Assembly: GCA_015680685.1 (NCBI GenBank)
Contig: MNCI01001975.1
Location: 154,809-218,808, forward strand
Length of the DNA stretch: 64,000 nt
Direction of reading: 5' to 3'
From: Gnetum montanum
Lineage: Eukaryota > Streptophyta > Gnetopsida > Gnetales > Gnetaceae
Below, piece after piece: positions 24,655-37,607 of the stretch. Made by a program: the position numbers and the translations under genes. Numbering within the stretch: the stretch's first letter is position 1; every line of letters begins with the position of its first letter. Under the pieces are notes generated by a model that worked only from the letters and a program-made list of their open reading frames with translations, was not told the DNA's origin and made no database searches.

Positions 24655-27216
24655 GCCAAACCAAAGACTAAACATACATTTTGATTTATAAAACTACATG
24701 TCTATACATAAATAAAAAATATGCACTACTCTCATAAGATACAAAAACACATAAACATCATAATCATATATATAAGAGTACATATAGTTTCATACAAATA
24801 TAAGTAGTCCATACTATTGTACATGGAAATCTACATTAACCAATCCATGAAGATTTTCCCCTCCTCTACTTTCTCTCTTAGTCCTTGTTTATGCTCATGC
24901 AGTTCCCACTTGTAACTAAATAAAGTTAGTATAAAATTGAGTGGGAAGCATTTACACTTCTCCTACTAGATGATCCACAAGTGTTGCATTGGAGGAGAGA
25001 AATGGGATACAAGGCAACTTGCATCAACTGTTAGTCTTAAGCATGCTTAAAGCAACACATGTACACACCATATTGCACATAACACTAGCATAATCATTAT
25101 CAAAGAGAATATATGGCTATCATACAATCATAGATAAATCCACTATTTAACATAATCAATCATATATCCATCACACCACATCACATGCATCTCTACTATC
25201 ATACCCATGCCATCATATCCACTCCATACGATCAAACAACACATGGATCACATAATTATAAATTAATCATAATATATATATTATCAATACTATGACTCAC
25301 AAACCAATACTATCACATATGTAGCCTATGTGGTTGCTATCATATCTACACTTAGTGTAGCATGTGAAAAGTTACTACGAGTACTCATAAACAATCATTG
25401 CTTGTAGGTCTTTTATTTACCCAACCAGTGCTAATGTTTATCAACCTATGACTTGCAACCACTAGCCTTCTAAAGGTCTAGCTATAGGGACAAAAACACA
25501 TATGCCATGTACTAGTTGTAGGAATGAACACAACTATGCTCTCCCACTCTTAGGATGAGACTTGAGATAGGAGCCTCATTGATGCATCACAGTGGGGGTC
25601 AATCCATAACTACCTCCAAGGTGCCTCATCACCAATTGGCACTCATCCTTAAGTTAGCACCTCCCGCTAACAACTACACAAACATCATTTTGAAGACATG
25701 TACAAATGCATGGTAGCTTAAGCCAACTCATGTTGCAAGAACAACATACCCAAAACAAACATAATATGACTACATACATCCACATCTAATAGTCATATTG
25801 ATTTCATGAAAATAATACTACAACTTACCCAAACAAATTTTTTTGCTACAATCATATTTCATAAACTCCATGTAATTCCATAAAATGATCACTATTGTAA
25901 TTGCCAATATAATATATGTCCAAAAAGAAAACCAATTTCATGATTGGAAAGTACTTCCCAAGACGATACCAATGCTACTAATTTTACATAAATTGAACTC
26001 CTAGAGGGAAAGTTATATACGTCAAAATTTTAATCAATAAAATAATATTTAATGATATTTAATCATAGCAAATAATGATTGAAATAGCCAAAAAGTCCCA
26101 CACCACAATAGGCCCCTAAAATATAACATTCCAACCATGCTAGTCTCATCAACATCACATCTCATATTCCACAAGTCCACATCATATCATACATCACATA
26201 TTTATTAATAAACAATTTTCAACCAAAACCATAAAATTTCAAGAAATATGCAAAACATGCTCAAGCTCAATATTTTAACTATCCATCCCACATGCCCACA
26301 TCACATGATCATACATCCTAATTTGGCATAAAAATATAAAAAAAGGTAAAGACTACTTACCAATTAAAAGAGTTTCGGCAGAAAGTCTAAAGCAAGCATA
26401 AAATACTCAAAAATCAAGCAAAGCTTTGTTTTTTCTCCAAATAAGTTCCACACCCATGTAGATGCAATCGTAGCAATCCTAAATCTAAGTTCAGTGTAGA
26501 GAAAGTTCTACTCATGAAGCTCAATTCTAAAAAAGAGTGAAAATAGAAGAAAGAAGAAAAGAAATTCAAAAAGAACAACATTCAACTTCTTGTTTCTATT
26601 TTATGAAATAGAAAAGAAACAAAAAAAAACCTAATTTCTATGGATAAGCAGTGGTGGGTCTTTTTTTTTAATGAGAAAAAAAAACAAAGGTTTATGCCTT
26701 ATTTACTTTACTTTTTTTAAAAAAAAGAAATAATATTTTCATAAATTCATTTCTTAAAACCATTTTATTTTAATAATCTTATATTTTTTTGCCTTTGTAA
26801 CTAATTTCTAGCACTTCAAACATGCATAATGAACACACTAGGACCCCAAATCAAAATCTGTTTGAACCTATGAGATCCATATTAGACGCTCTACACAATC
26901 ACATTTTAAAATCTTATCCAAACATAACAAAACATAGCACCACAATTCCAATGCATAAATATTTCAATTACATATAAAGCATAAATGCATACCAAATAGG
27001 TGCTCTTGTACCCCAATCCAACATCCCTGCTAGCAACATCACCTATCTAACACATTGCATAGGGATAGTGTACATAATCACATTAGTTAAATATGTAAAG
27101 ACATTAGAATTATAACATATAAAGTGTAATTATAATAAGCTATCTCATTCCCAATAATCCATTGAGACAACCATAATCTTACAACCATACTCAATGTATC
27201 TAGAACGGATGTAATA
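24653..27216 (-). repeat. Element G 3' LTR, truncated at its outer end
   Basis: Aligned in order with 31777-34426. On the minus strand it starts TATTACATCC after the polypurine-rich tract (TGTTACATCC in the 5' LTR) and stops after GGCAT, 156 bp short of the LTR end. On the plus strand it is A/C-rich with many ATCACAT words. The junction word ATGCC is shared by LTR and host gag, so the exact break point has a few bases of uncertainty. Confidence 0.85.
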
Positions 27217-27640
27217 CTCTTCCCTCCTTGAGAATCTTCCGTTTGGAAGATCTCAAGATGAGCTATGTGCATCTCAGTCTCCACCTCCCAAGTATATTTT
27301 GAAGCTAGATGTCTATTCTACAAAACATTGACCATAGGTACAACTTTACTTTGTAGCTATTTCATCATGCAATCAACAATCTCTACTTGCTTCTCAACAT
27401 AACTAACATCAAATTGTGCTATATTCTTGAATAATCAATCACATGATGTTCATCAAGCACACAACTTCATAGCATAGATACATGAAACACATCATGTACA
27501 TGTGCTAAATGAGGAGGTAATGTTATTTGATAGGCCACTCTCCCAATCGTCTATAACACCACGAAAGGACCAATGTATTTAGAAAATTTTTCTTTTAGGC
27601 TGAATCATGTAAGTTCTTTCAAGGGAGAAACATGAAGAAA
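27217..27640 (-). pseudogene. Element G integrase C-terminus (GPY/F) and chromodomain remnant
   Basis: Minus-strand frames give FGFGDHVFLHVSPLKE then KFSKYIGPFVVL, the GPY/F module, and further on DVSYVEKQVEIVDCMMK and YTWEVETEMHIAHLEIFQTE, which fits a group I chromodomain (the usual EATWE is here KYTWE). In chromoviruses this domain directs integration to methylated histone H3 in heterochromatin. A stop and frameshift separate the parts. The coding end lies just before the polypurine tract and LTR. Confidence 0.8.
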
Positions 27641-28490
27641 TACATGATCCCCAAATCCAAACTCTAGGGGTGTTTGATTCCAATTAACATATGCTTCCTG
27701 CCTATCTTGAATAGCTCTTAATCTATCTCAAATCTCACAAAATTTCTTTGTTTTTTGCCTCACCAAATCTATGCTCACTTGCAAATGATCTTCTATGGTA
27801 TCCTAACATAAAGCTATTCTACATGGGCTACCATATAAAATCTTGTATGATGATACTTGCAAACTCTCTTGATAATTGTTATTATATGGAAATTCTGCCA
27901 GTGATAGCATTTGGTCCAAGCCATCTCTATATTGTAAATCACAAGCTCTCAACATGTCCTCAAGAATGTGATTCATTCACTTAGTTTAATCATCAGTTTG
28001 TGGAAGATACATCAAACTCATGTTTATCTTTGTATCCATATCCTTATGAAATTCTTACCAAAAATGTAACATTAATTGAGCATCTCGATTACTAATAATC
28101 CATCATGACACACCATGCAAGCACACTATTTTTATAAGATAGAAATGTGTAGTCTCTACTACACACATCAATGCTCATGTGGCAAGGAAATGGGTAGACC
28201 TTGTAAATAAGTCAACAACTACTAATATAGCATCATGGACACTGTGAGCCCACATAAAACCAATAATGAAATACATACCAATGGCATCCCATTTGCACTG
28301 AGAAAAATCATGGGAATGTAAATATTCTCCAGGCCTCTGATGCTTTATCTTCACTTGATGGTAAATTAAACATCGAGATACATCCTCTTCTACATTCCTA
28401 TTCATACCAAGGCACCAATACATTTATCATAAACCTTGGTACATCTTCTAACTACTTGGATTCATTTGGTATCTACTCATGTGGGCCTTA
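27641..28490 (-). pseudogene. Element G integrase zinc-binding and core remnant
   Basis: The open block 28423-28175 reads YWCLGMNRNVEEDVSRCLIY, then HQVKIKHQRPGEYLHSH and a VHDAILVVVDLFTRSTHFLA block. This is the HHCC end and start of the DDE core of chromovirus integrase. Two key residues have changed: the second Cys of the CxxC pair is Tyr (CLIY), and the first catalytic Asp is Tyr (IGMYFIIGF, normally MDF). The second DDE Asp in VVVD-type context remains. The rest is stop-broken. Confidence 0.83.
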
Positions 28491-28679
28491 TCCATCAACT
28501 AAAATCATAGAGCTTCTAGAACACATAGTCCATCATCCCTTCGTAACAAACCATGACTATCCATAGAGAATGGTCCATTAGAGGTGATCTATTACCTCAA
28601 TTCTTAATACCATGGATCATGTCATTTTTTCTCTCAAATTTATTCTTGTAAAGTTGATTGGATCATCAAGTTGTTAAAC

Positions 28680-29980
28680 TTACTAGCCACCCTACTTAAT
28701 GCATCAACTATTTTATTAATCTTACCAAGCCTATATTTAATAGTGAAATCAAAGTAGAAAGTAGCTCCATCTATCTACGTTGTCATAGGTTTAATTGTGA
28801 TTAACTCATAAGACATTGGAGGCTCTTATGATCAATACAAATAGTAGCTTGCTCCCCCATATAAATAATGTCATCAAATCTTCAATGTGAATATTAGAGC
28901 ACCCAACTCTAGATCATGCATGAGATATCTAGTTTTGTATGACCTTAATTAACAAGATGCATAAGCCACAACCTGTCTATCCTACATCAACACACAACCA
29001 AATCCATCTCCTGAAGCATCAATGCTAACATCATATGGGTGTCTGGGTATAAAAGATACCAACATTAGAGTTGTTATCAATCTATGTTTTAAATTCTCAA
29101 ATGCAACCTAACAAGATAAGCTTCAAACAAAGCTAGTTTCCTTCCTCAAAAATCAAGTCAAAGGAGATGCTATGCGAGAAAAATGTTTCACAAACATATG
29201 GTAGTATCCTACTAATCCAAAGAACCTTTGCACCTCCACTACTAATTATGGCATAGGCCAATTATGAACAACTATGATCTTTGCAAGATCCACAAAGATA
29301 CAAACTCCTAACACCACATGTGCCAATAATTGAATCCTTGACTACTAAAATGAATACTTGGATGGCTAAGTATATAGTTGGTGCACACTCAAAGTCCATA
29401 ATACCATTCACAATTGCTTTGCATATGACTTCTCATCAAAAGAAAACATGAAGATATCATCTATGAATATAATCATAAACTAGTCTAGGAATGGTTGCAT
29501 CACATTATTAATGATGTGCATGAGAGTTTCTAGTGTGTTTGTCAACTAAAATGGAAGCACTAGGAATTCAAAATGACCATATGATATGCATCTTGTTCAC
29601 AAACCAACACCTGATGATATGAAAACTTGAGATCAAGCTTTGAGAATATATGAGCTCCACAAAGCTAATTAAATAAGTCATTAATATGTTGCAAAGGGTA
29701 TTTATTTTTCATTGTCAACTAGTTTAGCTACCTATAATCTATGCATAGTTGCAAACTCCCATCCTTATTTTTAATAAATAACATGTATGCACCCCATGGT
29801 GATACACCAGGTCAAATGAGGCCCTTGTCCAAAAATTCTTGTAGCTGGATCTTTAGCTCTGCTAACTCTACATGAGACATCTTATGTGGAGGCTTTGGAA
29901 TAGGATTTTTATGAGGTTTAAGTTGATCTCAAACTAAATTTCTTACCTTAGTGGAAAACCATGTAATTTTTACTAAAACA
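28680..29980 (-). pseudogene. Element G reverse transcriptase and RNase H remnant
   Basis: RT blocks on the minus strand: AELKIQLQEFLDKGLI*PGV, SPWGAYMLFIKNKDGSLQLC with IDYR*LN (about 29810-29735), MKNKYPLQHINDLFN, SKLDLKFSYHQV, and the catalytic IIFIDDIFMF (FIDD at 29467-29456). RNase H follows at about 29100-28700 with more stops. The order and the SPWGAPVLFVKKKDGS-like motif are those of chromoviruses, clearly different from the FMDDF type in B and F. Confidence 0.83.
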
Positions 29981-30149
29981 TATTAGAAAATTCTTGAATA
30001 ATAGGAATTTGATCTATCTTTGCGATATCTATTTTATATATTGTAGCCACAAAGCATCCATGACCTTTTTGATGCATCCTATGGTACTTCTGAGAGGAGA
30101 TAAAAATTTAGATGCATAATCCTTAGATGGGTTTGTACATCAATTGAAG

Positions 30150-30500
30150 CACCATTAACTAACTGTAATCTTAGGAGGCTTTTTTAGTAGTCCAAACTAG
30201 CATTGAACTATGACAATCAATGCATCCCCAAAATTACATCACATAACCCAAGATCCATCACATGCAAATTACTAACCCATTGTACACCTCTCAATTCTAT
30301 TGGTACACCTATACACACCTAGCTAACGTGAGTCTCATGACCCCTAGTAGAAGATACTATCAACCGAAGAGAAATGGAATGACATGCAATAACTACATGA
30401 TGTGCAACACTAAGATCTATGAAAGAATGACTAGCACTTGGATCAAATAAAATTAATACATCAAAGCCTAGAATTGTACCTTCCATCTCCATCACTATGT
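30150..30500 (-). pseudogene. Element G protease remnant
   Basis: GTILGFDVLILFDPSASHSF aligns with the chromovirus protease start (usual DSGASHSFIS); the catalytic Asp is kept but DSG has become DPS. The C-terminal LHVMDLGLCDVILGMH block corresponds to the usual DVILGMDWL. This probably inactivates the enzyme independently of the stops. Confidence 0.75.
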
Positions 30501-30599
30501 TTGGCTACACATCCAATGGTTGGTTTGTTAAGGTGTACACTCATCCCTAAGTTCTCTGGAGCAATAAGTGTTCTGTGTCCAGCCTAAATTGGAGGTCAC

Positions 30600-31560
30600 T
30601 TTCCTTGACCTCTACATTCTCCACTATCACATGCCTACTTCGAGCACTTTCTAGCTTAATGTCCTAATTGCCCACATGCAAAAATATTTTAGAAATTCAT
30701 CTCTAGATGGAAGGCTATCCACATATATAATAAAAAATAGATTTGTAACCAACCCTAATAGTAGGATCATGAGCTAGTGTTGGGCCCTTATCATCTCTCT
30801 CTTTGAGTTGTATCCTCTAGCTAGCTTCTTTCTATATCCATACCAACTACCCTAGCCTTATCATAGGATTTCAATCTGAGGGGAATTATGTGGTCCTTCA
30901 AATATCCCCTTAAACCTCTAACAAATTGATTTTCTCATGGAAAAATATCTATGTACAAGTTTAGGGAAATGAGCATTGTCATTTACCTTAGATCAACTAC
31001 CCTGATACAATTGGTAGAACTCCTCCTTCTTGGCTTGAGCATATTGGGTAGACACATAGCAATCTTTGAAATATGTTAGAAAATCATCCCATGTCACTTC
31101 TTGGCCAATTAATTCCTTAGCTAGCTCCTCAATTGTCCACCAACACCGAGCAGTTCTAACTACTAATCAGGTTTACTGAACTAATGAGTAGCCCATTAAA
31201 TCAAAAGCCTTTTGCAACTCCTTCAACCATTCGATAACTATAGTAGAATCTTTAGTGCCATCAAATTTAGGAGGTTCCAACTTCTGCAACTACTCTACTA
31301 GTTCCCTATTGATAGGCTACCTATTTGAATTTCCTGATCCTCCACTACCACTATCACTTCCCACTTTCCTAACGATGGAAATAGGAGCATCACTAGCTAC
31401 AACATGTAGCAACTATTGTATAATATTTGGTTGTCTATTTGTAGGAAAATTGATAGATGCTTAAGGAGGCTACGCTTGCCTATCAGTAGGCCCTTCTAAC
31501 CTATGGGCCCCACCAACATCATGACCACATTTACTATACATATCTGTAACTTGAAATCAC
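30600..31560 (-). pseudogene. Element G gag remnant
   Basis: Minus-strand frame around 31290-30620: LQKLEPPKFDGTKDSTIVIE, WLKELQKAFDLMGYS, ARCWWTIEELAKELIGQEVT, WDDFLTYFKDCYVSTQYAQA and KKEEFYQLYQGS. This is the standard capsid region of plant chromovirus gag (PPxFxGTxDP, W, WW, TWxxF, KxxEFxxLxQG). Stops at several positions make it non-functional. Confidence 0.8.
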
Positions 31561-31605
31561 AAATGGATGAGTACCCCAAACATCATATGACATCGAACTA
31601 AACTA

Positions 31606-31617
31606 GCTCCAATACCA
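31606..31617 (-). other. Element G primer-binding site (tRNA-iMet-like)
   Basis: Minus-strand TGGTATTGGAGC, three bases inside the 5' LTR, against the standard plant site TGGTATCAGAGC. Initiator-Met priming is usual for chromoviruses and separates G from its tRNA-Asp-primed host. Confidence 0.8.
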
Positions 31618-31620
31618 TAA

Positions 31621-34426
31621 TGTAACATCTTGCCCTACTACACCTACCTAGGATAGGATAATGCCTAGGATCACTAGTAATAACACAATAGAAGCATGAT
31701 AAACTAAAAACTAATGATATATAAAAATAAGTCACTTAATATATATATTATGGAAGTTAAAACTACACAAAAATCCATGCCAAATCAAAGACTAAACATA
31801 CATTTCAATTTATAAAATTGCATGTCTTTACATAAATAAAAAATCAGCACTACTTTCATAAGGTGCAAAAACACATAAACATCATCATCATATATATAAG
31901 GGTAGAAAGAGTTTCATACAAATATAAATATTCCATACTATTGTACATGGAAATACATTAACCATTCCCTAAATATGTTTCCCTCCTCTACTCTCTCTCT
32001 CAATGCTCGTCTATGCTCATGCGGCTCCCAGTTTAACTAAATAATGTCATTATAAAACTATGTGAAAAGCCTTTATAATTCCCTTGCTAGATGATCAACA
32101 AGTGCTGCACTAGAGGAGTGGAATGGTGTATAAGGGAACTTGCATCAACTATTAGTCTTAAGCATTCTTAAAGCAACACATGTACACACATCATATCACA
32201 CATAACACTAGCATTATCATTATCAAAGAGAATAGATGGCTATCATACAATCATAAATAAAACCACTATCTAACATAATCAATCATATATCTGTTACACC
32301 ACATCACATGCATCTCCACTATCATGCCCATGCCATCATACCCACTCCATGCCATCAAACAACACATGGATCACACAATTATAAATTAATAACAAGATAT
32401 ATATTATCAATACTATGACTTAAAAACCAATACTATCACATATGTAGCCTATGTGGTCATTAGCATATCCACACTCAGTGTAGCATGTAAAACGTTTCCA
32501 TGAGTACTCATAAATAATGATTACCTACAAGTCTTTTATTAGTCTTTTATTTACCCAACTGGTGGTAGGGTCCGTCAACCTATGACTTCTAACCACTAGC
32601 CTTCTAGAGGTTTGGCTATAGGTATGAACACACCTATGCCATGTATTAGTTGTAGGAATGAACATACCTATGCTCTCCCACTCTCAAGATGACGCTTAAG
32701 AAAGGAGCCTCATTGATGCATCATAGTGGGGATCTATTCATAACTACCTTCGGGGTGCCCCATCACTAATCAATCCTCATCCTTATGCTAGCACCAACCA
32801 CCAACAACCACACAAATGCCATTGTGAAGACATGTACAAATTCAAGCTAGTTTAAGCCAACACATGTTGCAAGAACAACATACCCAAAACAAACATAATA
32901 TGACTACATACATCCACATCTAATAGTCATATTCAGTTCATGAAAAAAATACTACAATTTAACCAAAACAAAAGTTTTGCTACAATAATATTTCTTAAAC
33001 TACATGTAATTTTGTAAAAATGACCACTATTGTAATCACTGAGATAATATATGCTCAAAGGAAAACCAATTCCATGATTAGAAAGTACTTCCAAAAATGA
33101 CCCCAACAACACTAATATCACCTAAATCAAACTCCTAGAGGCAAAGTTATGCACATTTAAAGTTTAATTTAAAAAATAATATTTAATTATAGCCAATGAT
33201 GATTGAAACTCCTAGAAACTCCCACACCATAATAGGTCCTTAACATATAATATTCCAACCATGCCAATCTCATCAACATCACATCTCATATTCCACAAGT
33301 CCACATCATATCATACACCACATATTTATTAATGAACAATTGACAACCAAAATCATAAAATTTCAGGATATATAAAAAACAATGTGTCCAAGCTCAATCT
33401 TTTAACCATTTTCCGCACATGCCCACATTGCATAATCATATACACTAATCTAACACAAAAATATAAGGAAAAGTTCAAGACAACTCACCAATTAAAATTG
33501 TTGTAGCAGAAAGTCTGAAACAAGCATAAAATGCTCAAAAATCTAGCAAAACTCTATTTTGTTTTAAATAAGTTCCACATCCATGTAGATATGACCACAA
33601 CAATCCCAAATCTAGGTTCAGAGTAAAGAAAAATCCATCCACGAAGCTCAAAGTTTATAAAATGAATGGAAACTAGAAGAAAGAAGAAAAGAAAACTAAT
33701 AGAGAACAATCTTTAGCTACTTGTTTCTATTTTATCAAATAGAAATGCAAAAAAAAAAAAAATCAATTTCTGTGAGTAAGCAGTGGTAGAGTTGGTGGAT
33801 CTTTTTTATTTTTTTTAAAAAAACAAAGGTTTATGCCTTATGCATAAATGTTACTTTTCATCACTTTGGTTAAGCATGCCACATGCCAAACTCAATTCAC
33901 TTGTACTTTAATTTTTTTAAAAAAATAATATACATAAACTCATTTTTTAAAACCATTTTATTTTCATAATATTATTTTTTTTTGGCTTTGCAACTAATTC
34001 CATGCACTTCAAATGTGCATAACAAACATACCCGGACTTAAAATCAAAATCCATTTGAACCTATGAGATCCATATCAGATGCTCTACACTATCACATGCT
34101 AAAATCTTATCCAAACATCACATAACATAGTGCTAAAATTCAAATGCATAAGTATTGCAATTACATATAAATCATAAATGCATACCAAATAGGTGCTCTT
34201 GTATCCATATCCAACATCCCTGCTAGTAACATCACCTATCTAACACATCACATAGGGATAGTGTACATAATCATGTTAGTTAAGCATGTAAAGATATCAT
34301 AATCCTAATATATAAAGTCCAATTATAATAAGCAATCTTGTCCACAATAATCCACCAAGAATACACACATAATATATAAATCATAATCATACGGCTATAC
34401 CCAATGTCTTTGGAAGGGATGTAACA
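31621..34426 (-). repeat. Element G 5' LTR
   Basis: 2806 bp, TGTAACATC at the left and GATGTAACA at the right on the plus strand. It is complete, A/C-rich on the plus strand, and carries no ORF of note. The 24653-27216 copy follows it in the same order with many small differences. Confidence 0.88.
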
Positions 34427-36472
34427 CCTGGCTCATCTATTGTTTTTGGAAATTCAAAGAAGATTTGAGGAGAATGAGACAAGGAAACTCACTCTACAAT
34501 TCCCTTGTATCATTTGAAGGTTGTGCTGATAAGAAGGAATTCTAGGCTACAATAATGATGTACTCTAAAAAGCCCAAAATATCTCCTATGCTAGAATCTC
34601 CAAACCAGTATCACTAAAGAAAGATCAAGTGGAGAAACTAGTAGGCATTGAAGGAGTAGTTGGATCTACACTGGTAGGAAATATTTTAGCCACAAGAATG
34701 AAGCAAGAAGGACCTAGTGAACCAACACTAGTAGCCAATAGGCCAAGACCAAGTGCTTCTTCTACACAATAAGATTATAGATCCTCAATGAGGTATCTAC
34801 AACAAATTGCTGAAATAATAATTTCAAGAAGCTAAGAGGTCTCAAGTATGTACATGGTAAGGGACTATCCAAACAAACCTATTATAGCAACAAGACTTAC
34901 TAGTGATCAAATTTTATTGTAAGCAAGAGAAGACGAGGATTGGGTGGAATAGATACTTGGGAATACTACATCCTTCCAAGTGATGTTAGAAGAAAGAGAA
35001 GGAGTCACAGTAGTAGTAATGAAACACTAGGATGTAGTAGGAGTAGAAAAATTTATTATAGATCATATTAAAGAATCCTTCAATGTTCATATTATGCCAC
35101 TAGATGGTCTTACTAGAGAAAAAGATGTTGAAATCATAGCATGAATGTCCATGATCCTAGAAGAGCGTGAAGATATCTTGGACTAATTACTGCAAACTAG
35201 ACAAGTAATGCAAAATCTTTTTGATATCCGAAACAATATTACTATAGTGCAATTGAAATTAATTTCAACCAAGAGTAAGCTAGTCATGGTTGAAATTAGA
35301 ATACAACATGCTGAAAAAAAGGTGCATATGCTACAAGTGGAATTGGCTATATTAAGAGTAGAAAAGCAAGACCTTGCATCATATATTATGCTTGATCAAC
35401 TAGAATAATTCAGGAACAAATAGATGGACCAATTGATGATCAAGTATGCATAAATGAAGATGGAAAAAGAGAAGGTTGTGTGAAATGCTTTAGTGAAAAA
35501 AGCCCAAACATATTCCCATGCCAAAGTCCTAACTACATTAGAAGAAGAAAACTGGAAAGTTACCACAAAAAATATAAGGTTGATCAACATTGAAAAGCAA
35601 AAGAATGTGCTGGAAGAGAGCATTCATCAACTAAGAGGGCAATTTTCTTGAGTTAACCTTGACATTAGAGAATTAGCCAAAGAAAATAGAATCCTATCTA
35701 TAAAATAAGTTTACATATTACACCCAAAGTTAGCAATTATAATTAGTGCATGATAAAATAAGGCTAAAAAGGATGAACAACTAAAGCACTTCAAAGAGCA
35801 AGTAAGCATGTACAAGTAAATCAATAGAAAGAGATCCAAATGGCTAAAGATAAAATTAATTCTGTCACAGCATAAACACCTAATTGACAACCTATCTTGG
35901 ATAGTATTACCCATGTGCACTAAGCCAAAATAAAAAAAATACCTATAGATAGAAGATTGGATAGAGCACATGAGGTTAGCGAATCTTCGACACACTAACT
36001 TAGCCATGTTAGTAGTAGGTAGACCCAAAATAGAACCATAGTATCAAGTGGATAGAGCTTTTGAAATATATGAGAAAGAGTTTGTAGATAGAAAGGACGT
36101 GCAACAAAAGCTCCACATAGCAAACACTAAGTTACAAGTAGTAAAAGCTAGCTATCACAACTAGAAGGATGTAGCAGCAAACTTGCCTATAAGAATGATT
36201 GATCACCAAGAATTAAGGAAAATAGCTAGAGCTTTTAAAGAGAAAAGAAGGTATTTTTCAGCTTAGTTTGTAAAAGCCAACAACATGTTCCCATAGTTTC
36301 AATGTCCTTGAGAGTTACTGAGTCCAACAAACATTGTTGAATTCACCTAGATGGTACATGCTCTAATATCTAAAGAAGAAAAGCTTCAGGTATTACTAAA
36401 TAGATACAAGTTTTAGAAGCCCAATGATAAAGAGAAGAAGCTAATGGAGGAGCTACCACCACCTAGAACATG
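34427..36472 (+). pseudogene. Element D ORF2 remnant (C-terminal two thirds)
   Basis: It begins directly after element G, so the N-terminal part and promoter are missing. It matches F ORF2 in order: a SSMRYLQQIAEI block (F: RSMMSHLNEVAQ), EEREGVTVVVMKH (F: EEGEGAIVLVMQH), then a Leu/Ile/Lys/Glu heptad-like stretch (35208-35408) typical of coiled coil, and a C-terminal block PTNIVEFT*MVHALISKEEK (F: PTHIGKAALTVHDPRSKEEK). It ends with a Pro-rich tail LPPPRT. That such diverged elements share it shows ORF2 belongs to the ancestral element. Confidence 0.72.
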
Positions 36473-36705
36473 AATACTACATCATTCTTTTCTTATTTTG
36501 TTTTGTTTTATTCTAACTTGTTTTTGTCATGTGTCAATCATGCAATGCATGATAATTTTGTAAACACCACTTGAACCATAATGTAGCATTCATATTAGAG
36601 TTAGTCATGTATGTAAGGCATAGTATCAAAGTCTATATGTAATCTCACAAATTTTGTAAGGAACTCTATCCTCCTTTTGTTTTAACTTGAGAATGAGCTT
36701 TCAGT

Positions 36706-36719
36706 CAATTGTAAGGGTA
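36706..36719 (+). other. Element D polypurine tract
   Basis: A short purine-rich TTGTAAGGGTA directly before the 3' LTR, in the same place as the longer tracts of B and F. Confidence 0.6.
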
Positions 36720-37602
36720 TGATAAAACATGTATATATGTAGGCTATGATATTGTATCTATGATATTGTACCTATGATATCATAGCACAACATATGTCAT
36801 CATAGATGCGATGTAGTGGGTCATGGTCATGCTTGTAAATACCAACCCACTATTGTATTAAAACAACAACTTTCATCTATTACTTAGTAAAATTCTTGTA
36901 GTTTGTTTTTGTGACTTAGATTTAGAGTTAGAGTGAATGCCTATAGTGTGGTGAACAACAGTTGTATAGAATCTTTATTCAAGTGGATTATTCTTGGATG
37001 CAAGTCATGAATAGAAATAAAGATCAAGATTTTTTTTCATCATTGCAACATCTCACTTAGCCTAATTTTCCTTACTATTATGTTTACTTTCATTAAGTCA
37101 TGTACATTTTCTAAGTCCTTTACTTTTGTAATGCCTATTAGTAAGCACAGAATAACTATGATTGGTTTTTATCATAAATTGTAACTGTTTGCTAACCCAA
37201 TGGTGGCTTTGCTTAATTCACTTAGTAGTGAAATCACTTGGTAATCCTTGTAATGGTTACATTAACCCAAGATGTGTACAAAAAACCTGGAATGGTTGCT
37301 TATCATTAATAGGATAAAACATCTTTATGTTTTCATTGCACTTAGACATAGAATTTATAAGCATTTTTACCATGTTGGTAGTTAGTGTGAATGAAGCCAA
37401 AAAATATCAATATATTATATAACTCACTAAGAGTTAGAGCATATGATTTGCATTTCGCTAACTCTAAGTAAGAAGACAATGATTACGAACTCAACATTAA
37501 CTACTAGTACACTTACATTGCCCATCCATGGATTACAATCTAGTTGCATGTGAATACTTGTGACTTGTGTGGTTAAGTTTTAGAATACCCAACCACACAT
37601 CA
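36720..37602 (+). repeat. Element D 3' LTR
   Basis: 883 bp from TGATAAAACATG to CACACATCA. The U3 has tandem TATGATATTGTAYC units (about 36748-36785) ending in the palindrome ATGATATCAT, followed by GTAAATACC. In the 5' LTR this array is shorter, so it has changed length since insertion or during replication. Confidence 0.88.
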
Positions 37603-37607
37603 GTGGA

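Larger units (their letters stand above)
24653..34426 (-). mobile_element. Element G: chromovirus (Ty3/gypsy with chromodomain), nested in D
   Basis: Read on the minus strand: 5' LTR 34426-31621 (2.8 kb), tRNA-iMet-like primer site, gag, protease, RT, RNase H, integrase, GPY/F module and chromodomain, polypurine-rich CTCAAGGAGGGAAGAG, then the 3' LTR from 27216 leftwards. The LTR termini are TGTTACATC at the 5' end and GATGTTACA at the 3' end. The 3' LTR lacks its last 156 bp (missing on the left), so no TSD can be verified; the bases after the other end are CCTGG. Very long LTRs plus a chromodomain suggest a Tekay/Del-type lineage, inferred without a tree. Confidence 0.88.
21734..37602 (+). 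mobile_element. Element D: Athila/Tat-type relative with chromovirus nested inside, TSD GTGGA
   Basis: LTRs at 21734-22585 and 36720-37602 both start TGAYAAAACATG, and the flanking 5 bp GTGGA is present at 21729-21733 and 37603-37607. Its own interior consists of gag (22727-24654) and ORF2 (34427-36470) only. Protease, RT, RNase H and integrase, which B and F carry between these, are missing at the place where chromovirus G begins abruptly. D's LTRs have diverged from those of B and F but keep the shared repeat block and tRNA-Asp-like primer site. Confidence 0.9.

Noticed and set aside
25000-27200. ATCACAT-rich A/C-biased sequence considered as a satellite
   Set aside because: No fixed period; the whole segment aligns with the other LTR of element G, so it is LTR sequence.
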